Shown in pieces: positions 12,415 to 23,547 of a stretch of 64,000 nucleotides of DNA. The stretch is taken from positions 186,001-250,000 of the forward strand of contig NW_024881697.1 in the NCBI RefSeq assembly GCF_019059575.1, in the 5' to 3' direction. Each line of letters starts with the position of its first letter. Position 1 is the stretch's first letter. This stretch comes from Amphibalanus amphitrite (taxonomy: Eukaryota; Arthropoda; Thecostraca; Balanomorpha; Balanidae). The notes under the pieces were generated by a model, which was given only the letters and a program-made list of their open reading frames with translations, was not told where the DNA came from and made no database searches. Position numbers and translations under genes: made by a program.

Positions 12415-12736
12415 CAGGGTGTCTCAAAAGTTCGTTGACACATTTCCCATGCCAATAAAGCATATAAGAACCAGCCAAAAAGCTAAGATTTTGATGCCTA
12501 TGTGTACACTAGACAAATCTACATGCTTTGACAGCTAATTCGGAGTGTTTGAAACCAAACCCTTTGCTGTAGCTCCCAAAATACTTGCCCATACCGATTT
12601 TCGTCGCTCCGTCAGCTGCCGGAGGCTGATAAAAGGTGGCCTGCCTTCAATGTCTTGCAGGGGAATCCCTTGCAGTTTCTGGGTCGGATTTAGGTTTGAC
12701 GAGCTCCTCGTCAACATCTGCTTCTCCCTGAAAGCT

Positions 12737-13192
12737 GACAGCCAGCATCGACATCATTCATGAGTATTTTATAGGTATTCTCTGGGGCCAACTCCTTCAC
12801 GAAGACTGGCACCGACCTCCAAAGCACCATTTTCCTTTTCAAAACAACCCCATTCCTGAACAAATGGGAAGTGCCAGGGGCAAATTTTTCGCAGCATATC
12901 GTAGAAAAATGTGTCGGCCATCTGTTTCTTTGACACGTTGTGCAAATTTTGCAAATCCCAAACGCTCTTCATTCCCCATGACAAGATCTTCACTGGGTTC
13001 TCCCTGGGTTCTCCCTGAAAGCTGACAGCCAGCATCGACATCATTCATGAGTATTTTATAGGTATTCTCTGGGGCCAACTCCTTCACGAAGACTGGCACC
13101 GACCTCCAAAGTCCAAAGCACCATTTTCCTTTTCAAAATGACACCATTTCTATACAAACGGGAAGTGCCAGGGGTAAGTTGTTCGCATCATA
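12737..13192 (+). repeat. Tandem duplication of about 283 bp inside the mariner-like element
   Basis: Sequence beginning GACAGCCAGCATCGACATC at 12737 recurs at about 13020. The two copies align over their whole length apart from small changes. The second copy is interrupted by the MITE at 13194-14199 and continues after it to about 14286. Confidence 0.8.
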
Positions 13193-13193
13193 T

Positions 13194-14199
13194 CCCGCGC
13201 ACCGACGGGGGTCTGCGCCAACTTCGCACCGACGGGGGGGGGGGCGGATGACCGCCCCCCCCTGAGATCTCGAGAACGAAGCAAGATAGCGACAAGCGGT
13301 AAACGGCATCGGATACGCACGGTCAAGATCTACAATTTTTACAAAGGTCATTTTCAGGTCAGGTCAAAGATGACGTCACAGGGGTCGAAAAAGTCAAAAT
13401 GGCGGCGCTAGATATGGAGAGAGTTTTTCTCGAATAACTTTCGAATTAGTCAAGATAGGAACAAACTAAGGGCATCATCGTGATTCTTTCGTCAATCCGC
13501 ATCGAATGATATATATGTTGACCTCGAAAGGTCAAGGTCAAAGGTTGACCTCAGGTCACGTGACCTCGAGGTCATCATGTATATCATTCGATGCGTCTTG
13601 ACGAGTTGAACACAATGAGACCATCCACACGTCTGTATCTTGTTCCTGTACGGAGTTATTGGCCAAACACCTTTGGTGACCTTTGATGACGTCACATGAC
13701 CTCACAGCTGCCCAACAGCAAAACAGACCTCAAGGTAGTGAAGGTTGATCGTATATGAAGTCATGTATGGTATATGGGGCCATTCCGACCCGTTTTAGTG
13801 GTAAAAACAGGGAGTTGATTTTTCCCCCATTGACTTATAGGTAATGGGGAGGTCGCGAAATTGACCTGACCTTAGGTCACCGATATCAAAATTCCGAGAT
13901 AAACAAATTGTGGCTACTAATGACCTAATGATATCCTGCGACTTTCAAAGGCCTCCGACATCTACTGTAGCTCTGGCACGGTGACAAAGTTGCAAAAAAT
14001 TGACTTGAGGTTGGGTCATTCAAAGTGACCTGGTGACCTGACCTTAAAAGGTAGGAGGTTCAAACTTGCACAACATGTGTAAAATTGATGAGGTTATAGT
14101 CATACCAAATTTCGCGGCGCTACGCGCCGCGGTCTTCCCGCTATTCGCGAAAAACCTCAGGGGGGCGGATATCCGCCCCCCCCCCCGTCGGTGCGTGGG
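13194..14199 (-). mobile_element. Family C hairpin MITE at an ATAT target
   Basis: The 1006-bp element has ends CCCGCGCACCGACGGGG and CGTCGGTGCGTGGG, reversed relative to 8789-11968. Its flanks are ATAT at 13190-13193 and 14200-14203, not TTAA. The first copy of the tandem repeat around 12891-12896 shows the same site empty (GCATATCGTAG). Non-coding; interior rich in AGGTCA. Confidence 0.85.
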
Positions 14200-14290
14200 A
14201 TATAGTAGCAAAATATGTTGGCCGTTTGTTTCTGAGACACACTGCGCAAATTTTGAAAATCCCAAACGCTCGTCATTCCTCATGCCTTAA

Positions 14291-15170
14291 CCCTCGCCCG
14301 TATAGGGGGGGGGGGGTCGAACGGACCCCCCCCATGGTTTTTCGCGAATAACTCGCGTAAAAAGCGGCCGATCGTGACGAAACTTTCAGTACCCTCGCGT
14401 TCATCAATTTTACACCTACCCTGAAAATTTCATGACCCTGACCCAAATGACCTTTGACCTGTGACCTACTTTTCGAGACCATGTTTGGCCGGAATCGCGA
14501 TTCGGCGTATGTCGGCTCGCATTAGCCGCGCGTTTGCAATCTTTTCGTGGTTTCAAGCGTTCAAACATGTGATATGATGTTGCCCCCATGCATTAGGGTG
14601 GGTGTCAAGGTCACCTGAAGGTCAGGTCAGGTCATTGACCTTTGATGACCTCGGTTCACTTTTTCGAGTTTTACATGTTTCTAGGCCAGTTTTTAGAGCT
14701 GAATTCGAATTTAGCAACCATATGAACATTTACGGAGTAGTTTTGGTGCCTTCGTAACATGTTACGAAGCTGTCAGAGGCGGTTGCCACCTACTACGAAC
14801 ACCCTTACTGGTTGACCTGACCTGACCTGACCCGACCCGGCCTAAATGCATGAAGACATCATCTGTGATCAAAACTAACATGATATTCGTGATCAGCATC
14901 CCGAAAAACCCCATAGCAGCCACACTTTACGACGTTCTAACAGGTCCCGATTTTCCCGACTTTTGGGTCATTGACCTGACCTGCAAGGTCAACCAATGAC
15001 CTAGGACCTTAGAATTGGGTATCATCGGCTTCCTCTCGTCACGGGCAACACGCTCGTTTTTTCCGCGAAGCTCTAGCTCGATCAGGGGCGAAACGGCAAG
15101 GGGGGGGGTCCAACGGACCCCCCCCCCCCTTATACGTTCGCGGCTGGAAAAACACCAATACGGGCGAGGG
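14291..15170 (+). mobile_element. Family B TTAA hairpin MITE, complete
   Basis: TTAA at 14287-14290 and 15171-15174 flanks an 880-bp element with ends CCCTCGCCCGTATA and ATACGGGCGAGGG. G-run/C-run palindromes lie inside each end. The right TTAA is shared with the next element. The interior contains repeated AGGTCAGGTCA. Non-coding. Confidence 0.9.
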
Positions 15171-15174
15171 TTAA

Positions 15175-16200
15175 CCCTCGCCGGAGCTATTGGTTTTCTA
15201 CATACGCGCCGGCCGAGGGGGGGGGGGGCGGATACGACCCCCCCTCGCCGTTTCGCCCATGGTAGAGCTAGCGCGTCGCGGAAAAAACGAGCGTGTGCGC
15301 CGTTTCAAGACGCAGAGATCGATACCCGATTTTAAGGTCCTAGGTCAACCGGTAACCTCTGAGGTCAGGTCAAGTGCCCCAAGGTACGGTTCGGTTTTTG
15401 GTGAATAACTTCGCAAAAAAACGGCCGCAGAGCCGCGATTTTGGCAGCATCGTGTTCGCCTTGCTCAGGCGCGTCGAATGATATACTTTTTGTTTGGGTG
15501 AGGTCAACTGAGGGTGTTGACCTCGGGTCACGGTCAGGTCAGCGCCCCCAGGTCACGAAGTTTGTCGAAGGAGGTCATATCGCATATCATTCAATTTGGC
15601 AGGTCCTTCTGAGTCCATTGATGGCTTTTCCGACTCGCTAGCTCAATTTGGTCGGGAGTTATTGACGAAAAACTAATATGACCTTGATGACGTCATAAAT
15701 GACGTCACGCAAGGTCAACATAGCAAAAGTGACGCATGAAACCTTGCAATGAGTGCCTGAAATCATGATTATGTGTGCTTGAGATAGTTGTGGATCGTTC
15801 CCGGCGCCAGAATAGCAGTTTTCATTTTTCACCGTTGACTTAAAATGGTGAGGTCGAGAAAATGACCTGACCTCATATGACCTTTAGGAAAAATCCGAGA
15901 TATACAAGTTGTGAGACTCTTAATGGATACTAGGTCCTGCAAGTTTCATTTCCCTGTGACACCTACTCTGGCAGTGAAGGCGTTGCGAAGTTGCGACAAC
16001 TGAAGACCGTGCAGAGGTTCACTTATGGCGTCATAGGTCAGTGACCTGACCTGACCCGAAAATGCGGTTGGTGTCAAAAGATCCGGCTTGAATCAAAGGT
16101 CAGGTATGCCAAGTTTCAGCTCTCTATCGCCGGCGTGTTCGGAGCTATCGCGAAAAAACCCTATGGGGAGGGCGGCACCCGCCCCCTCGGCCGGCGAGGG
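15175..16200 (+). mobile_element. Family A TTAA hairpin MITE, complete, abutting family B
   Basis: The element begins immediately after the TTAA shared with the element before it and ends GGCCGGCGAGGG before TTAA (16201-16204). Length is 1026 bp. Hairpins lie at about 15216-15248 and 16163-16189. A reversed copy is at 32906-33938 and partial copies are at 1215 and 63268. Confidence 0.9.
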
Positions 16201-16982
16201 TTAACATTCGCTGGGCTGCGGAGTGTTTTCCTCGGGAGAGTTTCTGCTTTGTTAAAGGTCCAAACCTGTCTATCATTTGGTTTTGTCGGGATCTTGAGTC
16301 TGAAAGAAAGCTATTCGTTCCAGATCTGCCTCTTGAAACCTCCTAAGATCAATCTCTGCATAAATTGACGTTTTTTGGGGGGCCAATTTTCCTTGACATT
16401 GACGATTTTCGTGTTATTTTCCCGAAAATTTTAGAATTATAGATATCATAAAAATGTCAAACGATGTTTTGCCCTTATTTTGCGATAAACTGATATTCTT
16501 TGAACTTTGGTTGCCTTTGGTTGTCAGCTTCTTGCTAGTTTTCAATAGTTATGACCATATTTTCAGCTGCTTTCCGGCATACGAGTCTGCTGTCGTACGA
16601 TGGTCGTTCAAAACGCTGTAAGTCTCGCATGATTTCGTCCTTCAAAAATTTTAGCCAACATTTTTTTTTTTTTAGATGATCATCATGTTGTACCCATCCT
16701 CGCCGACACTTTGCCATGTGTCCGTTCCGACTTGACCATTTCCCATTACTCCTGAAACAGAGAGTTTCACAACATACCCGATTTTGCGACCTCCATTTTC
16801 ATGCCTGAACCCCTTTTGTGTGCTCATAAAGGGTCGAATACATTTGAAAACGATGGCACTGCTTGAGGACGGTTGTTACCAATGTCCATGCAAAATTCTG
16901 ATATTGAATTTCTTGTTGATTCAGAATTATTGACGAAAACGCATGGCAGATACCTGTCAACGAACTTTTGAGACACCCTGTA

Positions 16983-17602
16983 TATATAATAGGCCATACC
17001 GTCTTCTATCCACATACCAAAGTTCAGATCGAAAACTCTTTTTTGGCCAAGTTATAGCAAAAAAAAAATGATGACGTCAATTTTTCTTTAACTTAAATTT
17101 TAGCAATTATAGACCACGTAGCGTAAAACAAAGACAACCATTAGACTCCCCGTGACGAGTTGCATCGAATCGATACCCGTTTTATGCAAAAATATCAACT
17201 TTAAATTTTGACCTAATATGACCTGACCTTGACCTAACCATCACCAGAACATGACCTTCACTGGCCCCAAAGGTTGCCTTACCCACATAATCGCATTTGT
17301 CATGTAAAATGGACCATAAAACATGCATCACAAGAAACTTTCGTATTGTGACCCTCAGTGACCTGACCTCTGTGACCTGACCTGGTATCAATGACCTCAA
17401 ATAGCAAAATATGTGTTTTCGGGCAATTCCACTATCGATGATTTTCAATAACATGCATTTAACTCAATTTTACAACGCATTTCTTGAAATGCCTGTAAAC
17501 GGTGAAAATTCGACCTTTGGCCTGACATGTGACGTCATCGGTTGGACTGAGGTAAAGTAAAGGGGGGCAACTATATGCCCTCCAGCGGCTGGCGGGTGGC
17601 GC
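16983..17602 (+). mobile_element. Family E-like MITE, right part after the mariner insertion
   Basis: Matches resume directly at the mariner TA and continue through the interior shared with 27180-27790. A short G-run/C-run palindrome at about 17562-17582 looks like the right hairpin, but the TTAA terminus is not clear. Confidence 0.55.
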
Positions 17603-18772
17603 GGAGGCGGTGGGCCTCCTGGCCACCTCCCGCGCGGTGGGGGGGGGGACATTTTCCCCCCGTATCTCCGAAACTACTAGACGGATCCGGAAAATTGAAA
17701 CGGCGTTCGATAGCCCTGTCAAATTTGTTGTGAAAACCAAATTTCATTGACCTCGGAGTCACCGATGACGTCACAGGTCAGGTCAAAGATAAAATGTTTC
17801 ACCGTTCACGGGGTTTCTAGGGAAAGCAGTATAACACCGAGTAAAACGCATTTTGTCGAAAATTAGCGATAGGGCGTCAGTTGTCTAGTACATATTTTGC
17901 TATTAGTGGTCATACCAGGTCAGGTCACAGGTCAGGTCACCAAAGGTCACCAAGGGCCACCACATGAACCCAACTTTACTAAGGTTGTGCGATGCATGTT
18001 TTATGGCCAGTTTTTCATTTCCAACTCAATGGTGTTGGTTATAAAACCATCAGGTACGGTTTAGGTCAATTTCTGGTGGAGGTCAGGTCAAGGTCAGGTC
18101 AAAAAGGTCAAAATTCAAAGTTGATATTTTTGCATAACATGGGTACTGATTCGATGCAGCTCGTCACAAGGAGTCTAATGGTGGTCTTTGTTTTGCGCTA
18201 CGATTTCTAGAATTGGCTAAAATTGAGTTTTGAAAATTTGACGTCATCAATTTTGATTTTTTTTTTGCTATAACTTGGCCAAAAAAGAGGTATCGATCTC
18301 AAATTTTGTATGTAGATGGAGGGCGGTAGGGACTATCACATAACTTCCGTTTTTTTTTCGAAATTCAAAAAACTTTTTGGCTTTTTCGGCTATTATATTA
18401 AAAAAACTATTTTTGATTTTGGGGTTCAAAACCAAAAAATGTCAAAAATCTGAGATAGCAGTTTTTTTAGCCCTCTACACCTTTTATGTCTGAAACATTT
18501 TTCTGTATCTCTAAAACTGTAGGCCTGACAGCTCTTCTCGCGAAACCTTTTTTTGGGTTGAAAATGGCAGAAATGACGTCACTCTGACGTCATTAGCGTT
18601 CAACCTATCACAGACTTTGGAAAAATTTCTGGTCACAATGTGCAATAGCTATTCACGGGAGGGTACTGAAAGTTTGGTGACGATCGGCGCAGCGGTTCTC
18701 AAGATATGTCGAAAAAATCTAAAGGGGGGGGGGGTGCAAAAAAATGCCCCCCCCCCCCCACCGCATGGAAGG
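17603..18772 (-). mobile_element. Family F hairpin MITE, reversed
   Basis: The element matches 5678-6865 in reverse. Hairpins lie at about 17637-17661 and 18724-18760. The right end GCATGGAAGG is followed by TTAA (18773-18776); the left terminus is decayed. Interior contains paired TGACGTCA and TGACCT arrays. Confidence 0.7.
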
Positions 18773-18778
18773 TTAATG

Positions 18779-19570
18779 CAGGGTGTCCCAGAAGTCTTGA
18801 AGCTTTTTTATTTTTGTCGTGTGACCTTGCTATGCCACTGATTAAGGCAAATGATGCCTCAAACGAAAGAGAATGAACTGAAGTTTTGTATTTTCTTGCG
18901 TAGAGCACCACTTTAGTCATGTGGCCCCCGCTGTGAGTCGCACAAGAACGAGCACGAGAGATCACGTTCTTCGCTGCCACCAAGATCTCCCGATTTTGCG
19001 AAACACCGGTGTCGCCATGCCCGTTTCTGGTCAGCTTCAGAGCCTTATAACTTATTCCATGAAGCGAGCCAAGAAACATAGTATTGCATACCCGAGAAAA
19101 CATTAGCAACATAATGATTTACTGATCAGAAAGTCTCCTGACATGTTTGCACGCATCCATTACGAAAATAAGGCTCAGCTGCTTGAGCGCGCTAAGCAAC
19201 AGCCCGTTGTAATCCTTTGCTTCGTCGCATTATGGGGCTGAGACAAATATCAACCTGTCGCAAATATATGTCGCTAATATTAGGTCGCTCGCTCCAGGGA
19301 ATAAGACTCTGAAGCTGACAAGAAACGGGCATGGCGACACCGGTGTTTCGGCAAACCGGGAGATCTTGGCGGCAGCGAAGAACGTGATCTCTCGCGCTCG
19401 TTCCTGTGCGACTCACAACGGGGGCCACCTGACTAAAGTGGTGCTCTACGCATGAAAATACAAAATTTCAGTTCATTCTCACTCGTTTGAGGTATGATTC
19501 GCCTTAATCGGTGGCATAGCAAGGTCACACGACAAAAATAAAAAAGCTTCAAGACTTCTGGGACACCCTG
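18779..19570. mobile_element. Long-TIR mariner-like MITE
   Basis: The element starts CAGGGTGTCCCAGAAGTC and ends GACTTCTGGGACACCCTG. The inverted arms run for roughly 260-270 bp on each side (18779-19050 and 19310-19570), leaving a short centre. The right flank begins TA; the left flank is TG. No open frame encodes a recognisable transposase. Confidence 0.75.
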
Positions 19571-19571
19571 T

Positions 19572-19697
19572 ATAATTAGTCCAAAAAACTACTCCAGGTG
19601 ACCAAAAATAACTGTAATCAGACCCAAAGATGGGGTATCGCAGACCTCGGAAACTGACGCGGAGTAAGAGGTTTCCTGGAACTGGATATTCAGAGTC
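19572..19697 (+). repeat. Dispersed repeat, copy 1 (copy 2 at 62452-62577)
   Basis: About 125 bp containing CGGAAACTGACGCGGAG and ATTCAGAGTC is present here and near 62452-62577. Here it is followed by TTAA and a family D element. In copy 2 the same point reads TTATTGCTG, which approximates the unoccupied site. Confidence 0.75.
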
Positions 19698-19701
19698 TTA
19701 A

Positions 19702-20889
19702 CCCGCGCCCTGCTGGGGGTCCTGGATTTCCACGCCCTGCTGGGGGGGGGGGGTGTTTGAACACCCCCCCTTGTAACTCGGCTCCTGGGCCACGTAGCGA
19801 TACGCGGAAGGCGGCGTTCGAAAGAGCGTAAAAAATAATGACGAAATCACTTCGGTCAATTTTTTGGTCAGGTCAAAGGTCAGGTCACCAGAGGTCATTG
19901 AAGGCAAAATTTCGCCGATTTCCAGGTCGAATGTCGAAAATTTCCAAGAAGCCAACGCATAACTCGGGAACCAATAGAGCTACAGCGCCGCGGAAAAGCG
20001 CATTCGATAGCCCTATTAACGCCCTTTCTGAGTAATTCTCTCAGATTTGACCTAACGTCAACGGTTTTGCCTGCAGGGGGCAAAAACTGCAAAAATAGCC
20101 GATTTTTTCGAAAACAGTTTTTCTGCAATAACTTTTGACCCAAGCCTTGTACGAGCTTACTTTTACCGGCATCGTGTTCCTCTCGTCAAGACGCATCGAA
20201 TGAACTATGTCTTGACCTTGAAAGGTCAACTTGAAAATTTGACCTCAGGTCAAGGTCATGACCTGACCGGAAAGGGTCATGTTGCATATCAGTCGATCCG
20301 TATCGTCGAGCTGAACACATCTAAGGCGTTTTCATCGCTCTAGCATGCCTCATTCAAAAGTTATTTGCGAAAAACTGTTAGATACCATTCGTGACCTAAG
20401 ATGACCTCAGGGCATAAACAAGGGTCACGGACACCATTTTCAAGTTCAGTGTGTCTAAACCACTTGTAATTCGGTGTTTGGGAGTGTTTATAATGTCTTT
20501 CATCCAAAAGAGGCGCATTTCAATTTTCTCCCATTGACTTATAATGGGGAGGTCGCAAAATTGACCTGACCTTAGGTCATCGATATCAAAATTCTGAGAT
20601 ATACATTTTGTACATGCTATTGCTCTTAGCAATCGCTGAAAGTTTCAAAGCGATCGGTCACTCGGTGTAGCTATGACAGACATTGAAAGTTTTTATGAGG
20701 TGAGGTCACTTCAAGTGACCTGGTGACCTGACCTTGAGTGACCTTGGTCTGAAATTTTCACAACATGTGTAGAATTGATGTATGGTAAGGTGTACCAAAA
20801 ACGGCGGCGCTCCGCGCCGCCGTTTTTGAGATATTCGCGAAAAACCACAGGGGGGGTGTTCAAACACCCCCCCCCCAGCAGGGCGCGGG
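19702..20889 (-). mobile_element. Family D TTAA hairpin MITE, complete
   Basis: TTAA at 19698-19701 and 20890-20893 flanks 1188 bp. Ends are CCCGCGCCCTGCTGGGG and CAGCAGGGCGCGGG, with a second inner copy of CGCCCTGCTGGGG on the left. The palindrome core is GTGTTTGAACACC at both ends. A second hairpin (GGCGGCGC and GCGCCGCC) lies at about 20803-20824. AGGTCATGACCT at 20253-20264 is conserved in other copies. Confidence 0.9.
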
Positions 20890-20893
20890 TTAA

Positions 20894-21238
20894 TATCATT
20901 TCATTGTATCATGAGCATAAGGTCATTTTCTACCATCATAATATTCATAATTATGCTCAAACTAGCCATAGCTCACCTCCAACAAATATTTCATGTATAT
21001 TACATTTGTTGAAGTAAAATACTGCCGGCTATTTCAAAACCAGAAAAGGAAACTATATTGTGGCATTATTCACATGCTCAGCTATCAGTATCAAATAATA
21101 AATTAATTTAAAATTTGGCATATTCTATAAAACACATTCATAGAATATTCTACTTAACGTCACAAGGACACACAATCTTTCTGTTGGGTGTTTGATTGAC
21201 GCATTAACTAAATTTGTCTTAGGTTTTATTATTGCAAA
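20894..21238. other. AT-rich stretch without identified features
   Basis: No gene, terminal repeat or hairpin seen. The sequence is AT-rich and unlike the flanking MITEs. Confidence 0.5.
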
Positions 21239-21468
21239 AAAATTCATATTGAAAAAAAAGACATTGAAAGTTTTTATGAGGTGAGGTCACTTCAAGTGAC
21301 CTGGTGACCTGACCTTGAGTGACCTTGGTCTGAAATTTTCACAACATGTGTAGAATTGATGTATGATAAGGTGTACCAAAAACGGCGGCGCTCCGAGCCG
21401 CCGTTTTTGAGATATTCGCGAAAAACCACAAGGGGGGGTGTTCAAACACCCCCCCAGCAGGGCGCGGG
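21239..21468 (-). mobile_element. Family D MITE, right-end fragment
   Basis: The last 230 bp match the right end of 19702-20889 closely, including the GTGTTCAAACACC hairpin and CAGCAGGGCGCGGG before TTAA (21469-21472). The left part is absent. Confidence 0.8.
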
Positions 21469-21474
21469 TTAAAA

Positions 21475-22396
21475 CCCGCGCCCTGATGGGGGGGGGGGGC
21501 ATTTTAGCCCTCCCTTTGGTTTTTCTTGAATAGCGAGACAACGGCGGCGCGCAGCGCCGCCAAATTTTCAGTACCTTCCCGGGCATCAATTTGACACCTT
21601 CACACAAAATTTCAAGTCACAGGTCACCTTGGGTCAGGAGTTATTGAGGTCAAACTGAGGTCATGTTCGAGCAAAAATGAGCAAAAAACATGACATCTTG
21701 AAACGCTCACCAAATCTACATTTTACAAGCAATTTTAAAGTTCTTTATTTGGTCGTGTAGAGAAAAGACGGCGCTACAAAACTACAAACTCGGATTTTCA
21801 AAATTTTTGGATTTTGACCCCCAAAAAATCAAAGAAATTGATTTTTTTAGAAAAAAACTCAAAAATTTCCCAATTTCTTTTTGAATTTCGGAAAAACCGG
21901 AACATACATGATAGTTTCTGTGCTCTTCTATCTACATACATACCGAATTTCAGATCGATACCTCATTTTTTGGCCAAGTTATAGCGAAAAAACTGTTCAA
22001 AATTGATTACGTCAAATTTTCAAACTCAATTTTTAGCAACTCTAGAACACGTAGCGCAAAACAAAGAACACCATTAGACTCCCCGTGAGGAGCTGCATCG
22101 AATCGTACCGAATTTCAGATCGATACCTCATTTTTTGGCCAAGTTATAGCGAAAAAACTGTTCAAAATTGATTACGTCAAATTTTCAAACTCAATTTTTA
22201 GCAATTCTAGAACACGTAGCGCAAAACAAAGACCATCATTAGACTCCCCGTGAGGAGCTGCATCGAATCGATACCAATTTATATGCAAAAATATCAAGTT
22301 TAAAATTTGACCTTATTTGACCTGACCTTGACCTGACCTTCACCAGAACATAACCTAAACAGGCCCTAAAGGCTGCCTGACCCACATAATCGAATT
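21475..22396 (+). mobile_element. Family E hairpin MITE, truncated, with internal tandem duplication
   Basis: TTAA plus AA precedes CCCGCGCCCTGATGGGG and a hairpin with core GCATTTTAGC. A second hairpin (GGCGGCGC, GCGCCGCC) follows at about 21542-21562. A segment of about 160 bp (around 21946-22104) is repeated at once (22106-22270). The right terminus is missing where unrelated MITE scraps begin. Confidence 0.65.
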
Positions 22397-22716
22397 TAGA
22401 CGCCTCGCGGAAAAAAACGAGCGTGTGCGCCGTTACAAGACGCAACGATTACAACCCCATTTTCATCCGCGCACCGACGCGCCAAATTCGCACCGACGCG
22501 ACGGGGGGAGGGGGCGGATGAACGCCCCCTCCCCCTAAGATCTCGAAAACGGAGCTAGTTCGCGACAAGGGGTACACGGTATGGGATACAGATGGACAAG
22601 GTCCACAATTTTTACTGAGGTCATTTTCAGGTCAGGTCAAAAATGAAGTCAGAGGGGTAAAATGTCAAAATAAAAGTGCTGGAGTTAAATACAGTTTTTT
22701 TTTTCGCGAATGGCCA
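22397..22716. mobile_element. Scraps of family A and family C MITEs
   Basis: About 22397-22460 resembles a family A internal segment (CGCGGAAAAAAACGAGCG). From about 22468 the sequence resembles a family C end with a G-run/C-run palindrome at 22502-22532. Neither has a terminus with TTAA. Confidence 0.55.
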
Positions 22717-22720
22717 TTAA

Positions 22721-23547
22721 CCCGCGCCCTGCTGGGGAGGAGAGGTGTTTAAACACCACCCCTGCGGGTTTTCGCGAATATCTCAAAAAGTCAGGTCACA
22801 AGGTCAGGTCAAGTGACCTCACTACATAAAAAGTTTCAATGTCTGCTAAAGCTACACCGAGTGACCGATCGCTTTAAAACTTTCAGATATTGATAAGAGC
22901 AGCAATATGTACAAAATGTATATCTTGAAATTTTGATATCGATGGCCTAAGGTCAGATCAGTTTTGCGACCTCCCCATTATAAGTCAATGGGAGAAAATT
23001 GGAAGTCGCGTTTTTTAGACGGCAGTATTATAAACACTGTAAATCACTGAATTACCAGTATCTTTGACACACTAAACATGAAAATGGCACCCGTGGCCCC
23101 TTTTTATGCCCCTGAGGTCATTTCAGGTCACCAACGGTATCTGACTGTTTTTTTTCGCGAATAGCTTTTGATAGATGCATGCTAGAGCGATGAAAACACC
23201 ATAGTTGTGTTTGGCTCGACGATACGGATCGACTGATATGCAACTTGACCCTTATCGGTCAGGTCATGACCTTGACCCGAGGTCAAATTTTCAACTTGAC
23301 CTTTCAAGGTCAAGTGATAGTCCATTCTCGTCTTGACGAGAGGCACACTAAGCTGGTAAAAGAAGTTTGTGCAAGGTTTGAGTCAAAAGTTATTGCAGAA
23401 AAACGGTTTCCGAAAAAAATCGGCTATTTTGGCAGTTTTTGCCCCTGCAGGCAAAACCGTTGACGGTAGGTTAAATCTGAGAGAAGATTCAGAAAGAGCG
23501 TTAACAGGGCTATCAAATGCGTTTTTCAGCGGCGCTGTAGCTAGACA
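22721..23547 (+). mobile_element. Family D MITE, 3' truncated
   Basis: TTAA (22717-22720) is followed by CCCGCGCCCTGCTGGGG and a hairpin with core GGTGTTTAAACACC. The body matches other family D copies and keeps AGGTCATGACCT at 23261-23272. The match ends near 23547. Confidence 0.75.

Larger units (their letters stand above)
12415..16980. mobile_element. Mariner-like element with three MITEs nested inside
   Basis: Inverted ends CAGGGTGTCTCAAAAGTTCG and CGAACTTTTGAGACACCCTG are flanked by TA (12413-12414, 16981-16982). They interrupt a family E/F interior whose intact form is seen near 6080-6130. Without the nested elements at 13194-14199, 14291-15170 and 15175-16200, it is about 1.6 kb. Minus-strand frames of 60-91 residues occur in the remaining part, but I do not recognise a transposase, so it is probably decayed or non-autonomous. 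TA target and CAGGG ends fit Tc1/mariner. Confidence 0.75.
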
